A stretch of 34,146 nucleotides of DNA from assembly GCF_003968755.1 (NCBI RefSeq), contig NZ_RYDL01000019.1, positions 1 to 34,146 on the forward strand. Reading direction: 5' to 3'. Positions 1-7,508 of this stretch are shown piece after piece. The first letter of the stretch is position 1. Each line of letters opens with the position of its first letter. Made by a program: the position numbers and the translations under genes. A model generated the notes under the pieces. It was not told where the DNA came from, ran no database searches, and worked only from the letters and a program-made list of their open reading frames with translations. The stretch is from Flavobacterium sp. RSP15 (lineage in GTDB: Bacteria > Bacteroidota > Bacteroidia > Flavobacteriales > Flavobacteriaceae).

Positions 1-37
1 TCCGCTTCACATAGCGTGTTTCTTCATGTTTTTCCAT
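1..37 (-). CDS. Probable IS3-family transposase OrfA, N-terminal fragment (runs off left edge)
   Basis: Only the first 12 codons are inside the window; the minus strand from position 37 reads MEKHEETRYVKR. From memory, the RYVKR start resembles the helix-turn-helix OrfA proteins of IS3-family elements common in Flavobacterium. The frame is open upstream only to a TAG at 59-61, so this ATG is the natural start. The adjacent palindrome (48-160) carries what could be the terminal inverted repeat of the element. With so few residues the family call is a recollection, not a proof; another small DNA-binding protein is possible. Confidence 0.4.
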   Translation of the reverse strand, partial: MEKHEETRYVKR

Positions 38-47
38 TAGGATACTT

Positions 48-160
48 TTTGTGTATCGCTATTTCAGGACGGGACAAGTCCAAAATAAAAAAGCATCCTT
101 CAAAAAAAAGGATGCTTTTTTATTTTCATCTTGTCTAGTTCTGAAATAACGATACACAAA
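48..160. repeat. 113-nt imperfect palindrome with terminator core and IS-end-like outer arms
   Basis: Positions 48-100 and 108-160 are reverse complements over 53 nt with about 7 mismatches. The core (87-122) is a hairpin with stem arms AAGCATCCTT (91-100) and AAGGATGCTT (109-118), flanked by A and T runs, so it should terminate transcription in both directions. The outer arms read TTTGTGTATC (48-57) and GATACACAAA (151-160). Read outward-in, each arm contains a TTGTC..GT.CTGAAATA.CG segment resembling an IS3-type terminal repeat. The match stops abruptly at 48 and 160. It may be two facing IS ends, or one mobile palindromic repeat unit. Confidence 0.7.
87..122. terminator. Bidirectional rho-independent terminator hairpin
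   Basis: A 10-bp stem (91-100 with 109-118) has an 8-nt A-rich loop, an A run before it and a T run after it, so it is functional-looking on both strands. It forms the centre of the larger palindrome. Confidence 0.75.
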
Positions 161-436
161 CGCCTGCTTACAAAACCTAAACACCTCGTCTAGAAAGTGT
201 TTTAAATCTTATTTATTCGCTTTTTTTATAATTCTTAGTTGTAAAAAAATTGATTGTCCCAAAATACATCATTATTAAAAGGTTTTATATACAAAGCCTG
301 AAGTAAAACAACTACTTGTAAAACAAATGCTAAATCCTAATTAATAATGAAAAATAATAACAAAAATTTAGGTTGTAAAATTATATATCAATTAAAAATT
401 TAAATACTTTTGCACTCTTAACTTAACTAATTAATA
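161..436. other. Gene-free A/T-rich intergenic stretch
   Basis: No convincing open frame, tRNA or hairpin is visible here. The right half serves as leader and promoter region for the thioredoxin-like lipoprotein gene at 437. I looked for remnants of a transposase reading toward 160 on the minus strand and found stops in all three frames. Confidence 0.6.
405..412 (+). promoter_or_regulatory. Putative -7 box upstream of the thioredoxin-like lipoprotein gene
   Basis: TACTTTTG fits the Bacteroidetes primary sigma -7 consensus TAnnTTTG and lies 25 nt before the ATG at 437. No TTG sits at the ideal -33 spacing (the nearest is 373-375, about 29 nt upstream), so only half of the promoter is supported. 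Confidence 0.5.
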
Positions 437-1615
437 ATGAAAAAAATAATTTTATTACTTTCGGCTGCTGTTGTTTTACTATCTTGTAGCAAAGTTGGCA
501 AAGATGAATACATCATTTCGGGGACTGCAACAGGAATTGAAAATGGTAAAACAATTATCTTAGAAACACAAGATGCAAATGGCATGGGACTGATTGCTAA
601 GGATACCGTAAAAGTTGAAAACGGTAAATTTGAGATGAAAGGAATTATTACAGAGCCATCGTTTTATACAATCCAATTAGAAGGGGCTCAGGCTAAAATA
701 CCTTTCATATTAGAAAATGGAGAAGTAACGATTGCCATAAATAAAGACAGTATTCAAAAATCTAAAGTTTCAGGAACGTATAACAATGACGAATACGCAA
801 CCTTCAACGAGGAAATCACTAAAGTTCAAAAGAAACTAATGGATTTCCAAAACAAAAACATGCAAGCAATGGAAGCTGCTCAACAAAGTAAGGACACCAT
901 TGTGATCAATAATTTGATGCAGGAATTTTCTAAACTTCAAGAAGAAGTTGGTATTGCTTCAAAAGCAAAGTATTTAGCGTATGCTGAAACACATCCTAAA
1001 TCTTTTATTTCAGCGCTAATCATCCAAGGAATGTTAAACGATCCTAGTGCTGATGTTGCAAAATCTGAAAAGTTATACAACAGTTTAGAAGAAGCATTGA
1101 AAAAAACAAAGCCTGGAATTGCTATCAAAACCAGACTAGCTGAAATGAAAGCACCGGCTGCTGTAGGCGCTACCGCTCCAGCTACTGCTCCAACTACTGA
1201 TGGTAAATGAAGAGCAGATTTTTCAGGTCCTAATCCTCAAGGGAAAATAATTTCTCTGAAAGAAAGTTTAGGAAAAGTAACAATAGTTGATTTTTGGGCT
1301 TCATGGTGTGCGCCGTGTCGTCAAGAAAATCCAAATGTTGTAGAAATTTATAAAGAGTTACACAGTAAGGGTCTTAATATTATTGGTGTTTCTTTAGATA
1401 AAGATGCCAAAGCCTGGAAAGAAGCCATTGCTAAAGACAAGTTGACCTGGAATCAGGTTTCAAATTTGAAATTTTGGGACGAACCAATTGCTGCTTTGTA
1501 TAAAGTAGAATCTATACCTGCCACTTTTATCCTGGATGCATCCGGAAATGTTGTGGCTAAAGATTTAAGAGGAGATGCACTTAGAGCCAAAATAATTGAG
1601 CTTTTAGAACAATAA
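437..1615 (+). pseudogene. DUF4369-thioredoxin (TlpA/ResA-like) lipoprotein gene with an in-frame TGA
   Basis: The 392-codon reading frame is broken by one TGA (1208-1210, codon 258). The part before it (257 aa) has a lipoprotein signal ending LLSC (Cys17) and a DUF4369-like beta region at about residues 25-110, then a helical stretch and an Ala/Thr/Pro-rich linker. After the TGA the same frame continues with ADFSGPNPQG, the thioredoxin motif WASWCAPCRQ (Cys291, Cys294) and the cis-Pro segment SIPATFIL, ending at TAA 1613-1615. Families of this build are periplasmic, membrane-anchored disulfide oxidoreductases. The downstream half has no ATG near its start. Its clean reading frame points to a recent nonsense mutation, a base error, or readthrough. 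If the stop is real and read as such, the product has no redox domain. Confidence 0.8.
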
Positions 1616-1636
1616 ACATTTTATATCGTACAAATA

Positions 1637-1665
1637 AAAAAAATCTCCCTAGTGGAGATTTTTTT
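1637..1665 (+). terminator. Rho-independent terminator after the thioredoxin-like gene
   Basis: A 12-bp stem (1637-1648 with 1654-1665) contains the core TCTCC/GGAGA, a 5-nt loop and a T run. It begins 21 nt after the TAA at 1613-1615. Its position supports the view that the transcription unit extends through the thioredoxin half beyond the internal TGA. Confidence 0.8.
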
Positions 1666-1721
1666 ATTTTATTCAATACCAATGCTTTAAAAATAATAGT
1701 AAAATTAAGTACTAATATAGT

Positions 1722-1751
1722 TTGGAAACTTGAAAACAGTTTTTATATTTG
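1722..1751 (+). promoter_or_regulatory. Promoter of tRNA-Tyr (TTG-N19-TATATTTG)
   Basis: TTG (1722-1724) is followed after exactly 19 nt by TATATTTG (1744-1751), a full match to the Bacteroidetes housekeeping -33/-7 promoter. Transcription would begin near 1758, about 30 nt before the tRNA. This is the clearest promoter in the window. Confidence 0.8.
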
Positions 1752-1789
1752 CATCCAGTTAGCACAATAAGCACTTCTTATTGAGTCTT

Positions 1790-1870
1790 GGGGAGATACT
1801 CAAGCGGCCAACGAGGGCAGACTGTAAATCTGCTGTGTAAACTTCGCAGGTTCGAATCCTGCTCTCCCCA
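1790..1870 (+). tRNA. tRNA-Tyr (anticodon GTA)
   Basis: The acceptor stem GGGGAGA (1790-1796) pairs with TCTCCCC (1863-1869), with discriminator A1870. The anticodon stem GCAGA/TCTGC (1817-1821, 1829-1833) encloses CTGTAAA with GTA at 1824-1826. A long variable arm precedes the T arm GCAGG-TTCGAAT-CCTGC. The class II shape fits tyrosine. The CCA end is not encoded and must be added enzymatically. It is a single tRNA with its own promoter and terminator. Confidence 0.95.
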
Positions 1871-1871
1871 C

Positions 1872-1903
1872 AAAACTCTTCAAGCGATTGAAGAGTTTTT
1901 TTT
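1872..1903 (+). terminator. Terminator of tRNA-Tyr
   Basis: A 12-bp stem (1872-1883 with 1888-1899) closes a GCGA tetraloop (1884-1887, GNRA type) and runs into a T tract to 1903. It starts two bases after the tRNA. Confidence 0.85.
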
Positions 1904-1986
1904 GTATACTACTTTGAGAATTAATCCAAAAAAATCCCAAGTAAATTGATGTTTTGAACGGAATTTTTTAATACTTGTAACTTCTT

Positions 1987-2673
1987 TTATTCTAAAATAA
2001 AACTTACCATTACATTAGCCGTAATATTGATTTCGCCAATCGCCATCGTTTGTCTTGAATCGCTAGTATCGCTCATTTCCATTTTCATGGCAGCATACAT
2101 TGGTTGTGGGCTATAATTTTGTGAATTATCTGATATGATCATGGCACGTCCTACTTTTTGCCCTAATACTGAAACATAGTCTTCTGCTTTTAATTTAGCC
2201 TCTTTCATAGCTAATTTTCTAGCCTCAGATTGATATTGGGCCAACTTAGAAGATTCAAACACAACAGTATCAATTCTATTAATCCCTTCGTCAACTAAAC
2301 CTTCCATCAATTCATCATATTTTGATAAATCCTTTAATACAATTTCGATTGTTTGTGTTGCATTATAGCTGTGTTTCTTTTTTTCGTAATCGTATTGTGG
2401 GTTCAACGAAACACGTTGCGTTTTATAATCGGCAGGAGCCAAGTTCATTTTTTTGATGAACTTAAGCACAGCTTCAATCTTTTGATCATTTTGCTTTTTG
2501 ACGTCTTTGGCATTATTTCCTTTTGTTTCAACAGTCACCGTTATACTTGCTTGATCCGGAATAACCTTTACTTTTCCTTCGCCACTTACGCTTATTTGAG
2601 AAACTTGTTTGATTTCTTGCCCGTAGGACACTGAAATAAATAAAATAGACAAGATTAATAGTGCTTTTTTCAT
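1987..2673 (-). CDS. SIMPL (DUF541) domain-containing periplasmic protein
   Basis: The 228-aa protein has a Sec signal peptide (residues 1 to about 18, ending SVSYG before Q19). A SIMPL/DUF541 domain follows through to the C-terminus. Hallmarks are ISVSGEGKVKVIPDQASITV near the mature N-terminus, the central QRVSLNPQYDYE segment, and the terminal INITANVMVSFIL strand. SIMPL proteins form BP26-like channel-shaped oligomers in the periplasm or outer membrane; no enzymatic role is established. It lies 50 nt downstream of the rhomboid gene on the same strand, so the two may be co-transcribed, although a functional link is not evident. The start is the first ATG and gives a proper signal peptide. 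Confidence 0.85.
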   Translation of the reverse strand: MKKALLILSILFISVSYGQEIKQVSQISVSGEGKVKVIPDQASITVTVETKGNNAKDVKKQNDQKIEAVLKFIKKMNLAPADYKTQRVSLNPQYDYEKKKHSYNATQTIEIVLKDLSKYDELMEGLVDEGINRIDTVVFESSKLAQYQSEARKLAMKEAKLKAEDYVSVLGQKVGRAMIISDNSQNYSPQPMYAAMKMEMSDTSDSRQTMAIGEINITANVMVSFILE

Positions 2674-2723
2674 TTTTTTATTATTTAATCGTTTGTGTTA
2701 TCTTCTTTTCAAAAGTTGTGCCA

Positions 2724-3362
2724 TTATAATTTCCCCATTTTTGCCATTACGAACAGAATAATTATAGGAATGGCTAATAAAACTGCCATAAAAGCATGAT
2801 CCACTAATAACTGTGGCTCGTTGACAAGTGTAATCAAATAACCGCCAACAGCGCCTCCAAAATGGGCGGTATGACCTATGTTATCATTCTTAGCTTTCAT
2901 TCCGTAGATTGAATATAATAAATATAGGATTCCAAAGATATAAGCAGGCATTGGGATGATAAAAAAGATTCCCAACATCATGTCTGGCTGTAACAATATG
3001 GCCGAATATAAAACTCCAGTTACGGCTCCAGAAGCACCTACAGCTCTATACCCATAATCATTTTTATGAAACAATACCGTCAATAAACTTCCAAAAATTA
3101 AACTTCCAAAATACACTAGTATAAATGAAAAACGCCCTAAATAACTGATGACTACCGGGGCAAAAAACCATAGTGTCAACATATTAAAAATCAAATGAGT
3201 CATATCTGCGTGAAGAAAACCAGACGATAACAGCCGTATTTGTTCGCCTGTACGAATACTTCCAATATGGAATTCATATTTTCTAAAAAAAGAAAGGTCA
3301 TTAAAACCTTTGTAACTAATCAAAACATTTACAACAATTATTGCTATTAAAATGGTATTCAT
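2724..3362 (-). CDS. Rhomboid-family intramembrane serine protease
   Basis: The 212-aa polytopic membrane protein has about six hydrophobic segments. It carries the rhomboid signature: His56 and Asn60 in HLIFN (oxyanion region), the nucleophile Ser111 in GASG (109-112), and the catalytic His167 in TAHFGGAVGG within the last conserved helix. Rhomboids cleave transmembrane segments within the bilayer. All catalytic residues are present, so activity is expected. The length is that of a minimal bacterial rhomboid core, with no cytosolic N-terminal domain as in GlpG. The gene starts 114 nt from, and diverges from, the acyltransferase at 3477; SIMPL lies downstream. The substrate is unknown. Confidence 0.9.
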   Translation of the reverse strand: MNTILIAIIVVNVLISYKGFNDLSFFRKYEFHIGSIRTGEQIRLLSSGFLHADMTHLIFNMLTLWFFAPVVISYLGRFSFILVYFGSLIFGSLLTVLFHKNDYGYRAVGASGAVTGVLYSAILLQPDMMLGIFFIIPMPAYIFGILYLLYSIYGMKAKNDNIGHTAHFGGAVGGYLITLVNEPQLLVDHAFMAVLLAIPIIILFVMAKMGKL

Positions 3363-3452
3363 AAAATATGTTTATTGTGAATTGTAAAGATAGTCTTTCT
3401 CAAATACCATTTTGTATGCGGTCCAAATTTATATCAATCTATATTTTTGCCT

Positions 3453-3460
3453 TATATTTG
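3453..3460 (+). promoter_or_regulatory. Putative -7 box for the acyltransferase gene
   Basis: TATATTTG is a perfect TAnnTTTG. Transcription would start about 10 nt before the ATG at 3477, which rules out the upstream in-frame TTG at 3447 as the translation start. No -33 TTG at proper spacing is seen. Confidence 0.55.
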
Positions 3461-3476
3461 TCAAAAAAATCACGGC

Positions 3477-4346
3477 ATGCAATTTCTTATTTTTATCTTC
3501 ATCTTTCCCTTTTTGTGGGTCATTTCTATTCTTCCTTTTCGGATTTTATACTGGTTTTCAGATTGTATCTATTTGATTGTTTATTATATTATAGGATATC
3601 GAAAAAAAACAGTTAGAGAAAATTTAGCCCTTACTTTTCCTAATCTGAGTTACAGAGAGCGTCTTATTGTCGAAAAAAAATCCTATCATCATTTGTGTGA
3701 TATGTTCCTAGAAATGATAAAAACCATGACTATTTCAGCTACTGAAATGAACCGAAGATTTATAATTACAAATATTGAACTAGTCAAAGAATATGAGGAT
3801 AAAGGGAAAAGCGCTGTATTATTAGCCTCCCATTACGCAAGTTGGGAATGGTTATTATCTGTGAATGAAAAAACAATATTTAGAGGAATAGGCGTTTATA
3901 AAAAAATTGCCAATAAATACTTTGATAAATTACTACGAGATATTCGATCCAAATACAATGCAGAATTAGTCGAAACGAAAAGAGCGATCCCGTTGATGGC
4001 AGAAAATCAACAAAAAGAAATATTATGCATGTATGGCTTAGCCAGTGACCAATCTCCAAAACTAGATAGAGCCTTTCACTGGGATACATTTATGGGTATT
4101 GAAGTACCAGTGCATACCGGTGCTGAAATGCTGGCCAAACGGTACGATCTCAATGTCCTTTTTGTAAAAGTAAAGAAAGTAAAAAGAGGATTTTATGAGG
4201 CTACTTTTGTCCCTATAACAGATGATCCAAAATCCATTCCCGATTTTGAAATCACTAGTACTTTTTTACGGGAAGTAGAAAAACAAATTCAGGAAGCTCC
4301 TCAATATTATTTCTGGACTCATAAACGATGGAAACACAAACGGTAG
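3477..4346 (+). CDS. Lysophospholipid/lipid A acyltransferase, LpxL/HtrB family
   Basis: This 289-aa protein has a hydrophobic N-terminal membrane anchor (about residues 1-40) and the family segment VRENLALTFPN (46-56). The acyltransferase motif HX4E is seen as HYASWE (His119, Glu124). The C-terminus ends YFWTHKRWKHK, typical of LpxL/LpxM-like late acyltransferases. These transfer a secondary acyl chain to lipid A at the inner membrane; in Bacteroidetes some relatives act on aminolipids instead, so the exact acceptor is not certain. I chose the ATG at 3477 because a -7 box overlaps the upstream TTG frame extension. It is convergent with the PLP enzyme, sharing the terminator at 4361-4410. Confidence 0.85.
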   Translation: MQFLIFIFIFPFLWVISILPFRILYWFSDCIYLIVYYIIGYRKKTVRENLALTFPNLSYRERLIVEKKSYHHLCDMFLEMIKTMTISATEMNRRFIITNIELVKEYEDKGKSAVLLASHYASWEWLLSVNEKTIFRGIGVYKKIANKYFDKLLRDIRSKYNAELVETKRAIPLMAENQQKEILCMYGLASDQSPKLDRAFHWDTFMGIEVPVHTGAEMLAKRYDLNVLFVKVKKVKRGFYEATFVPITDDPKSIPDFEITSTFLREVEKQIQEAPQYYFWTHKRWKHKR

Positions 4347-4360
4347 TAATCCGTATTCAG

Positions 4361-4410
4361 AAAAAAATCACACATTAGAAACAATAGCGTTTATTATATG
4401 TGATTTTTTT
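4361..4410. terminator. Bidirectional terminator between convergent genes
   Basis: AAAAAAATCACA (4361-4372) pairs with TGTGATTTTTTT (4399-4410) across a 26-nt loop. The A and T runs on both sides suit termination of the acyltransferase (+) and the PLP enzyme (-). Confidence 0.75.
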
Positions 4411-4431
4411 AGTTTCTTAAAACAGCAACTT

Positions 4432-5919
4432 TTATATAGAAAACCATTTTTTTACCAATTCATCTTCTAAATAAGGTGTGTTTTTATTTACAAACTCATT
4501 TGTGGCCGAATTATAATCATAATCCAAAGCCCAGATTTTATGCTTTTCAGCCAATGCTTTTATTGCGTTACACACAAATTCAATTTCAGCATTTGTAGAT
4601 GTAGGATGAATAGACATTCTGATCCAACCTGGTTTTCTGATTAAATCCCCCAGAGTAATTTCGTCAATTAATTTGTGTGAGGTTTCCTGATCCACATGCA
4701 ATAAAAAATGTCCGTATGTTCCGGCACAACTACACCCGCCACGAGTTTGTATTCCAAATTTATCATTCAATAACTTTACCCCTAAATTAAAATGTAATTC
4801 TTCTATAAAAAAAGAAATAACCCCTAACCTGTCGTGATGCTGCCCTGCAAGGATTTTAATATTAGAAACCGCTCCTATCTCTGAGAAAATATAATCTACA
4901 ATTTCATGTTCTCTCTTCAAGATATTCTCAATTCCCATTTGCTCTTTCAATTGAACCGCCAGTGCAATTTTTATAACCTGAAGAAAGCCAGGAGTTCCTC
5001 CATCTTCTCGATCTTCAATATTATCAATATACTTGTGCTCTCCCCAAGGATTGGTCCAGCTTACCGTTCCTCCGCCAGGATTATCAGGTATTAAATTTTG
5101 ATATAGCTTTTTATTAAAAATTAACACTCCGGAGGTTCCAGGTCCTCCTAAAAATTTATGAGGCGAAAAAAAAATGGCATCCAATTGACTTTCAATGTCT
5201 TCCGGATGCATATCAATTTTTACATATGGTCCAGAACAAGCAAAATCAACAAAACAAAGTCCGTTGTTTTGATGCATTCTTTTTGCCACTTCATGATACG
5301 GTGTTTTAATTCCCGTTACGTTTGAGCAAGAAGTTATTGACGCTATTTTGAAAGGTCGCTCTTTGTACTTTTTCAATGCTAATTCTAAATTCTCCATACT
5401 GAACAATCCGTCTTCGGTAGAAGGAATTACTACAACATCAGCAATAGTTTCTAGCCAAGAAGTTTGATTACTATGGTGTTCCATGTGAGAAATAAAAACA
5501 ACTGGTCTTTTTTCGGGAGGGATGGTAATAAAATCTTTCAGGTTTTCGGGTACTTTTAAACCTAGAATTCGTTGAAATTTATTGACTACACCCGTCATTC
5601 CTGTTCCATCAGTAATCAAAATATCATCACTACTCGCATGCACATGGTGTTTGATAATATGGCGTGCTTGATGGTATGCTTTCGTCATGGCAGTTCCTGA
5701 AACGGTAGTTTCAGTATGCGTATTGGCCACAAAAGGGCCAAACTCATTCATTAATTTTTCTTCAATAGGACGATACAAACGACCACTGGCGGTCCAATCC
5801 GTGTATATAATTTTTTTTGGTCCGTAAGGTGACTCAAATTCTTGATCAATTCCAATTATATTCTTACGAAACTGTTGAAAATATTGTTCTAATTGGGTGG
5901 ATACTTCTTTAGTTATCAT
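4432..5919 (-). CDS. Aminotransferase class V-fold PLP enzyme (cysteine desulfurase-like)
   Basis: The 495-aa fold-type I PLP enzyme has Lys255 in SPHKFLGG as the Schiff-base lysine. Asp225 in FVDFACSG should contact the pyridine nitrogen, and HMEHHSN (145-151) is the cofactor-stacking His region seen in NifS/SufS-like enzymes. A GGCSCAG motif (Cys396, Cys398) occupies the loop that carries the catalytic cysteine in cysteine desulfurases. The protein is longer than SufS or IscS (about 400 aa), with extra sequence at both ends, and has no signal peptide, so it is cytosolic. No suf or isc genes adjoin it. The substrate could be cysteine or a related amino acid; a desulfurase/selenocysteine lyase-like role is an inference. 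Confidence 0.75.
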   Translation of the reverse strand: MITKEVSTQLEQYFQQFRKNIIGIDQEFESPYGPKKIIYTDWTASGRLYRPIEEKLMNEFGPFVANTHTETTVSGTAMTKAYHQARHIIKHHVHASSDDILITDGTGMTGVVNKFQRILGLKVPENLKDFITIPPEKRPVVFISHMEHHSNQTSWLETIADVVVIPSTEDGLFSMENLELALKKYKERPFKIASITSCSNVTGIKTPYHEVAKRMHQNNGLCFVDFACSGPYVKIDMHPEDIESQLDAIFFSPHKFLGGPGTSGVLIFNKKLYQNLIPDNPGGGTVSWTNPWGEHKYIDNIEDREDGGTPGFLQVIKIALAVQLKEQMGIENILKREHEIVDYIFSEIGAVSNIKILAGQHHDRLGVISFFIEELHFNLGVKLLNDKFGIQTRGGCSCAGTYGHFLLHVDQETSHKLIDEITLGDLIRKPGWIRMSIHPTSTNAEIEFVCNAIKALAEKHKIWALDYDYNSATNEFVNKNTPYLEDELVKKWFSI

Positions 5920-5938
5920 AGAATTCCTGATTTAAGCT

Positions 5939-5946
5939 CAAAGATA
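5939..5946 (-). promoter_or_regulatory. Putative -7 box for the class V PLP enzyme gene
   Basis: On the minus strand this reads TATCTTTG, fitting TAnnTTTG, 20 nt before the ATG. No -33 TTG at 17-20 nt spacing was found. Confidence 0.45.
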
Positions 5947-6054
5947 TTATTTTTTTATAGAAAAATAGATTTTCAGTTTATGGAAACTGAATTCTATTTT
6001 TTTAATCTTCTATTAAATGTAAAGTAGCCGACAAAGTTTAATTTTCATTCCTTG

Positions 6055-6062
6055 TACATTTG
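6055..6062 (+). promoter_or_regulatory. Putative -7 box for the DM13/barrel operon
   Basis: TACATTTG fits TAnnTTTG and lies 24 nt before the ATG at 6087. The -33 element is not evident. Confidence 0.5.
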
Positions 6063-6086
6063 AATAATCAATAACAAATCCTGATT

Positions 6087-6503
6087 ATGAAAAAAATTTT
6101 TATACTCCCCGTATTTATTTTACTGCTCTCCTGCGAAGTGGAAGGAGATTTGACGCGTGATCCAGCTATACAAGCCTCACTTCCTGAAAATAGTATCTCG
6201 GCATTTAATGGAGATTTTATGCCTACATCGGGTATTAAGGTTTCTGGTTCGGCCAAAGTGTATTTGAATACGAATCAAAATGAAGTGCGCTTGGACAATT
6301 TTAGTATTTCCAATGGTCCGGATTTAAAAGTATATCTATCTAAAACCGCGTCTCCTTCAGATTTTGTGAATTTAGGAAATTTAACCTCTTCAACAGTATA
6401 TGTAATTCCTCCTCAAGTAAAAATTAGTGATTATAAATATGTGCTGATTCATTGTCAGCAATACAGTCATCTTTTTGCAGTAGCGCAATTGTCTCAAAAT
6501 TAA
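6087..6503 (+). CDS. DM13 domain lipoprotein
   Basis: This 138-aa lipoprotein (signal ending LLLSC, Cys16) is followed by a single DM13 domain from about residue 38 to 135. Recognisable parts are the SGIKVSGSAKVYL strand, the NGPDLKVYLS signature (76-85), FVNLGNL, and the VLIHCQQYSHLFAVAQL end with the single conserved Cys123. DM13 domains are predicted to bind a redox cofactor or metal through this cysteine, as in Skeletor/DOMON-type proteins; no function is proven in bacteria. It is probably anchored in the periplasm. The barrel gene begins 10 nt later, so the two form an operon and are likely partners. Confidence 0.85.
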   Translation: MKKIFILPVFILLLSCEVEGDLTRDPAIQASLPENSISAFNGDFMPTSGIKVSGSAKVYLNTNQNEVRLDNFSISNGPDLKVYLSKTASPSDFVNLGNLTSSTVYVIPPQVKISDYKYVLIHCQQYSHLFAVAQLSQN

Positions 6504-6513
6504 ATTTCTATCT

Positions 6514-7416
6514 ATGAAAAGAACAATAATAATTGCACTCGTTGGGTTGTTTTCAGGCTTTAGTTCTTATTCTCAAGGATGCAGTGATGCAGGAATTTGT
6601 TCGATAGGAAACAGCTTTCAAAACTCAAAAACTGATTTCAAAAACGGTATCGAAATAGGAAATATTTTTGGCACCGGAGAAGCAGATGTAACTTATTTTT
6701 CATCCTATCTTACCTACACCAGAGCAATAAACGAACGCTTTTCACTCAGTTCTAAAATCACTTATTCTGTAGCAAACGGCAGTTTTGGACAACGTGGTGC
6801 TTTTGGTGATGGCTATTTCATAGGCAACTATAACTGGAAAACTAAAACTACCGCAAAATGGAGCACTCTTATGGGTTTTAAAATACCTTTTACGAGTTCC
6901 AATCTAAAAATAAATGAATTTTCGCTTCCGTTAGACTACCAATCCAGTCTGGGAACTTTTGACCTTATTTTGGGTTTGAATCTTACTTATAAAAAATGGG
7001 ATTTCAATACCGGGATACAGATTCCTGTTTTTAATAATAACAGAAACTCTTATTTTAAGGAGTTTTCAGATACGGATGATTTCCCGTCTACTAATTTATT
7101 TGAAAGAAAATCAGATGCTCTATTTAGAACTACCTACACCATTCAGCCCGCTAATACTAAATTTACATTCAAACCTAATGTATTATTTCTTTATCATTTA
7201 GGCGAGGATAGTTTCGAAAATGCTTTTGGAAAAAGAGAAACCATACAAAATTCTGATGGACTCACCATCAATGGAAATTTGATTGGTTCCTATGCTATTA
7301 ATGCTAAAAATAGTATCGAATTATCATTGGCTACCCCTTTTGTAATTCGGGAAGTAAGACCCGATGGACTTACAAGAGGTTTTACTGCCGGACTCATCTA
7401 CAAAGTTTTGTTCTAA
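6514..7416 (+). CDS. Outer-membrane beta-barrel protein of unknown function
   Basis: The 300-aa protein has a Sec signal peptide (1-20, ending SSYSQ). A short mature N-terminus bears two cysteines in GCSDAGICSIG (Cys23, Cys29). Alternating strands follow (FSLSSKITYSV, FDLILGLNLTYKKW, KFTFKPNVLFLYHLG, SIELSLATPFVIREV), ending GLIYKVLF with a terminal aromatic, as expected for a barrel inserted by BAM. I do not recognise a specific substrate. The cysteine pair could form a disulfide or hold a metal on the periplasmic face near its operon partner, the DM13 lipoprotein; that is inference. Confidence 0.65.
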   Translation: MKRTIIIALVGLFSGFSSYSQGCSDAGICSIGNSFQNSKTDFKNGIEIGNIFGTGEADVTYFSSYLTYTRAINERFSLSSKITYSVANGSFGQRGAFGDGYFIGNYNWKTKTTAKWSTLMGFKIPFTSSNLKINEFSLPLDYQSSLGTFDLILGLNLTYKKWDFNTGIQIPVFNNNRNSYFKEFSDTDDFPSTNLFERKSDALFRTTYTIQPANTKFTFKPNVLFLYHLGEDSFENAFGKRETIQNSDGLTINGNLIGSYAINAKNSIELSLATPFVIREVRPDGLTRGFTAGLIYKVLF

Positions 7417-7464
7417 AAACGGTTGTCGTAAAGCCCTTTTCGTAAAATTTATTCAGAGTAAAAA

Positions 7465-7508
7465 ACAAAAAATGCCCAATAGATATTGGGCATTTTTTGT
7501 TTTTTTTT
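7465..7508. terminator. Strong bidirectional terminator between convergent genes
   Basis: A perfect 16-bp stem (7465-7480 with 7485-7500) encloses the loop AGAT and has runs of A and T at either side, continued by a T tract to 7508. It serves the barrel gene on the plus strand and, reading the other way, the end of the minus-strand gene whose stop is at 7509. Confidence 0.9.

Noticed and set aside
3447..3476. TTG-started N-terminal extension of the LpxL-like acyltransferase
   Set aside because: A perfect -7 box overlaps it, so the transcript should begin after the TTG; the ATG at 3477 starts the family-like hydrophobic anchor.
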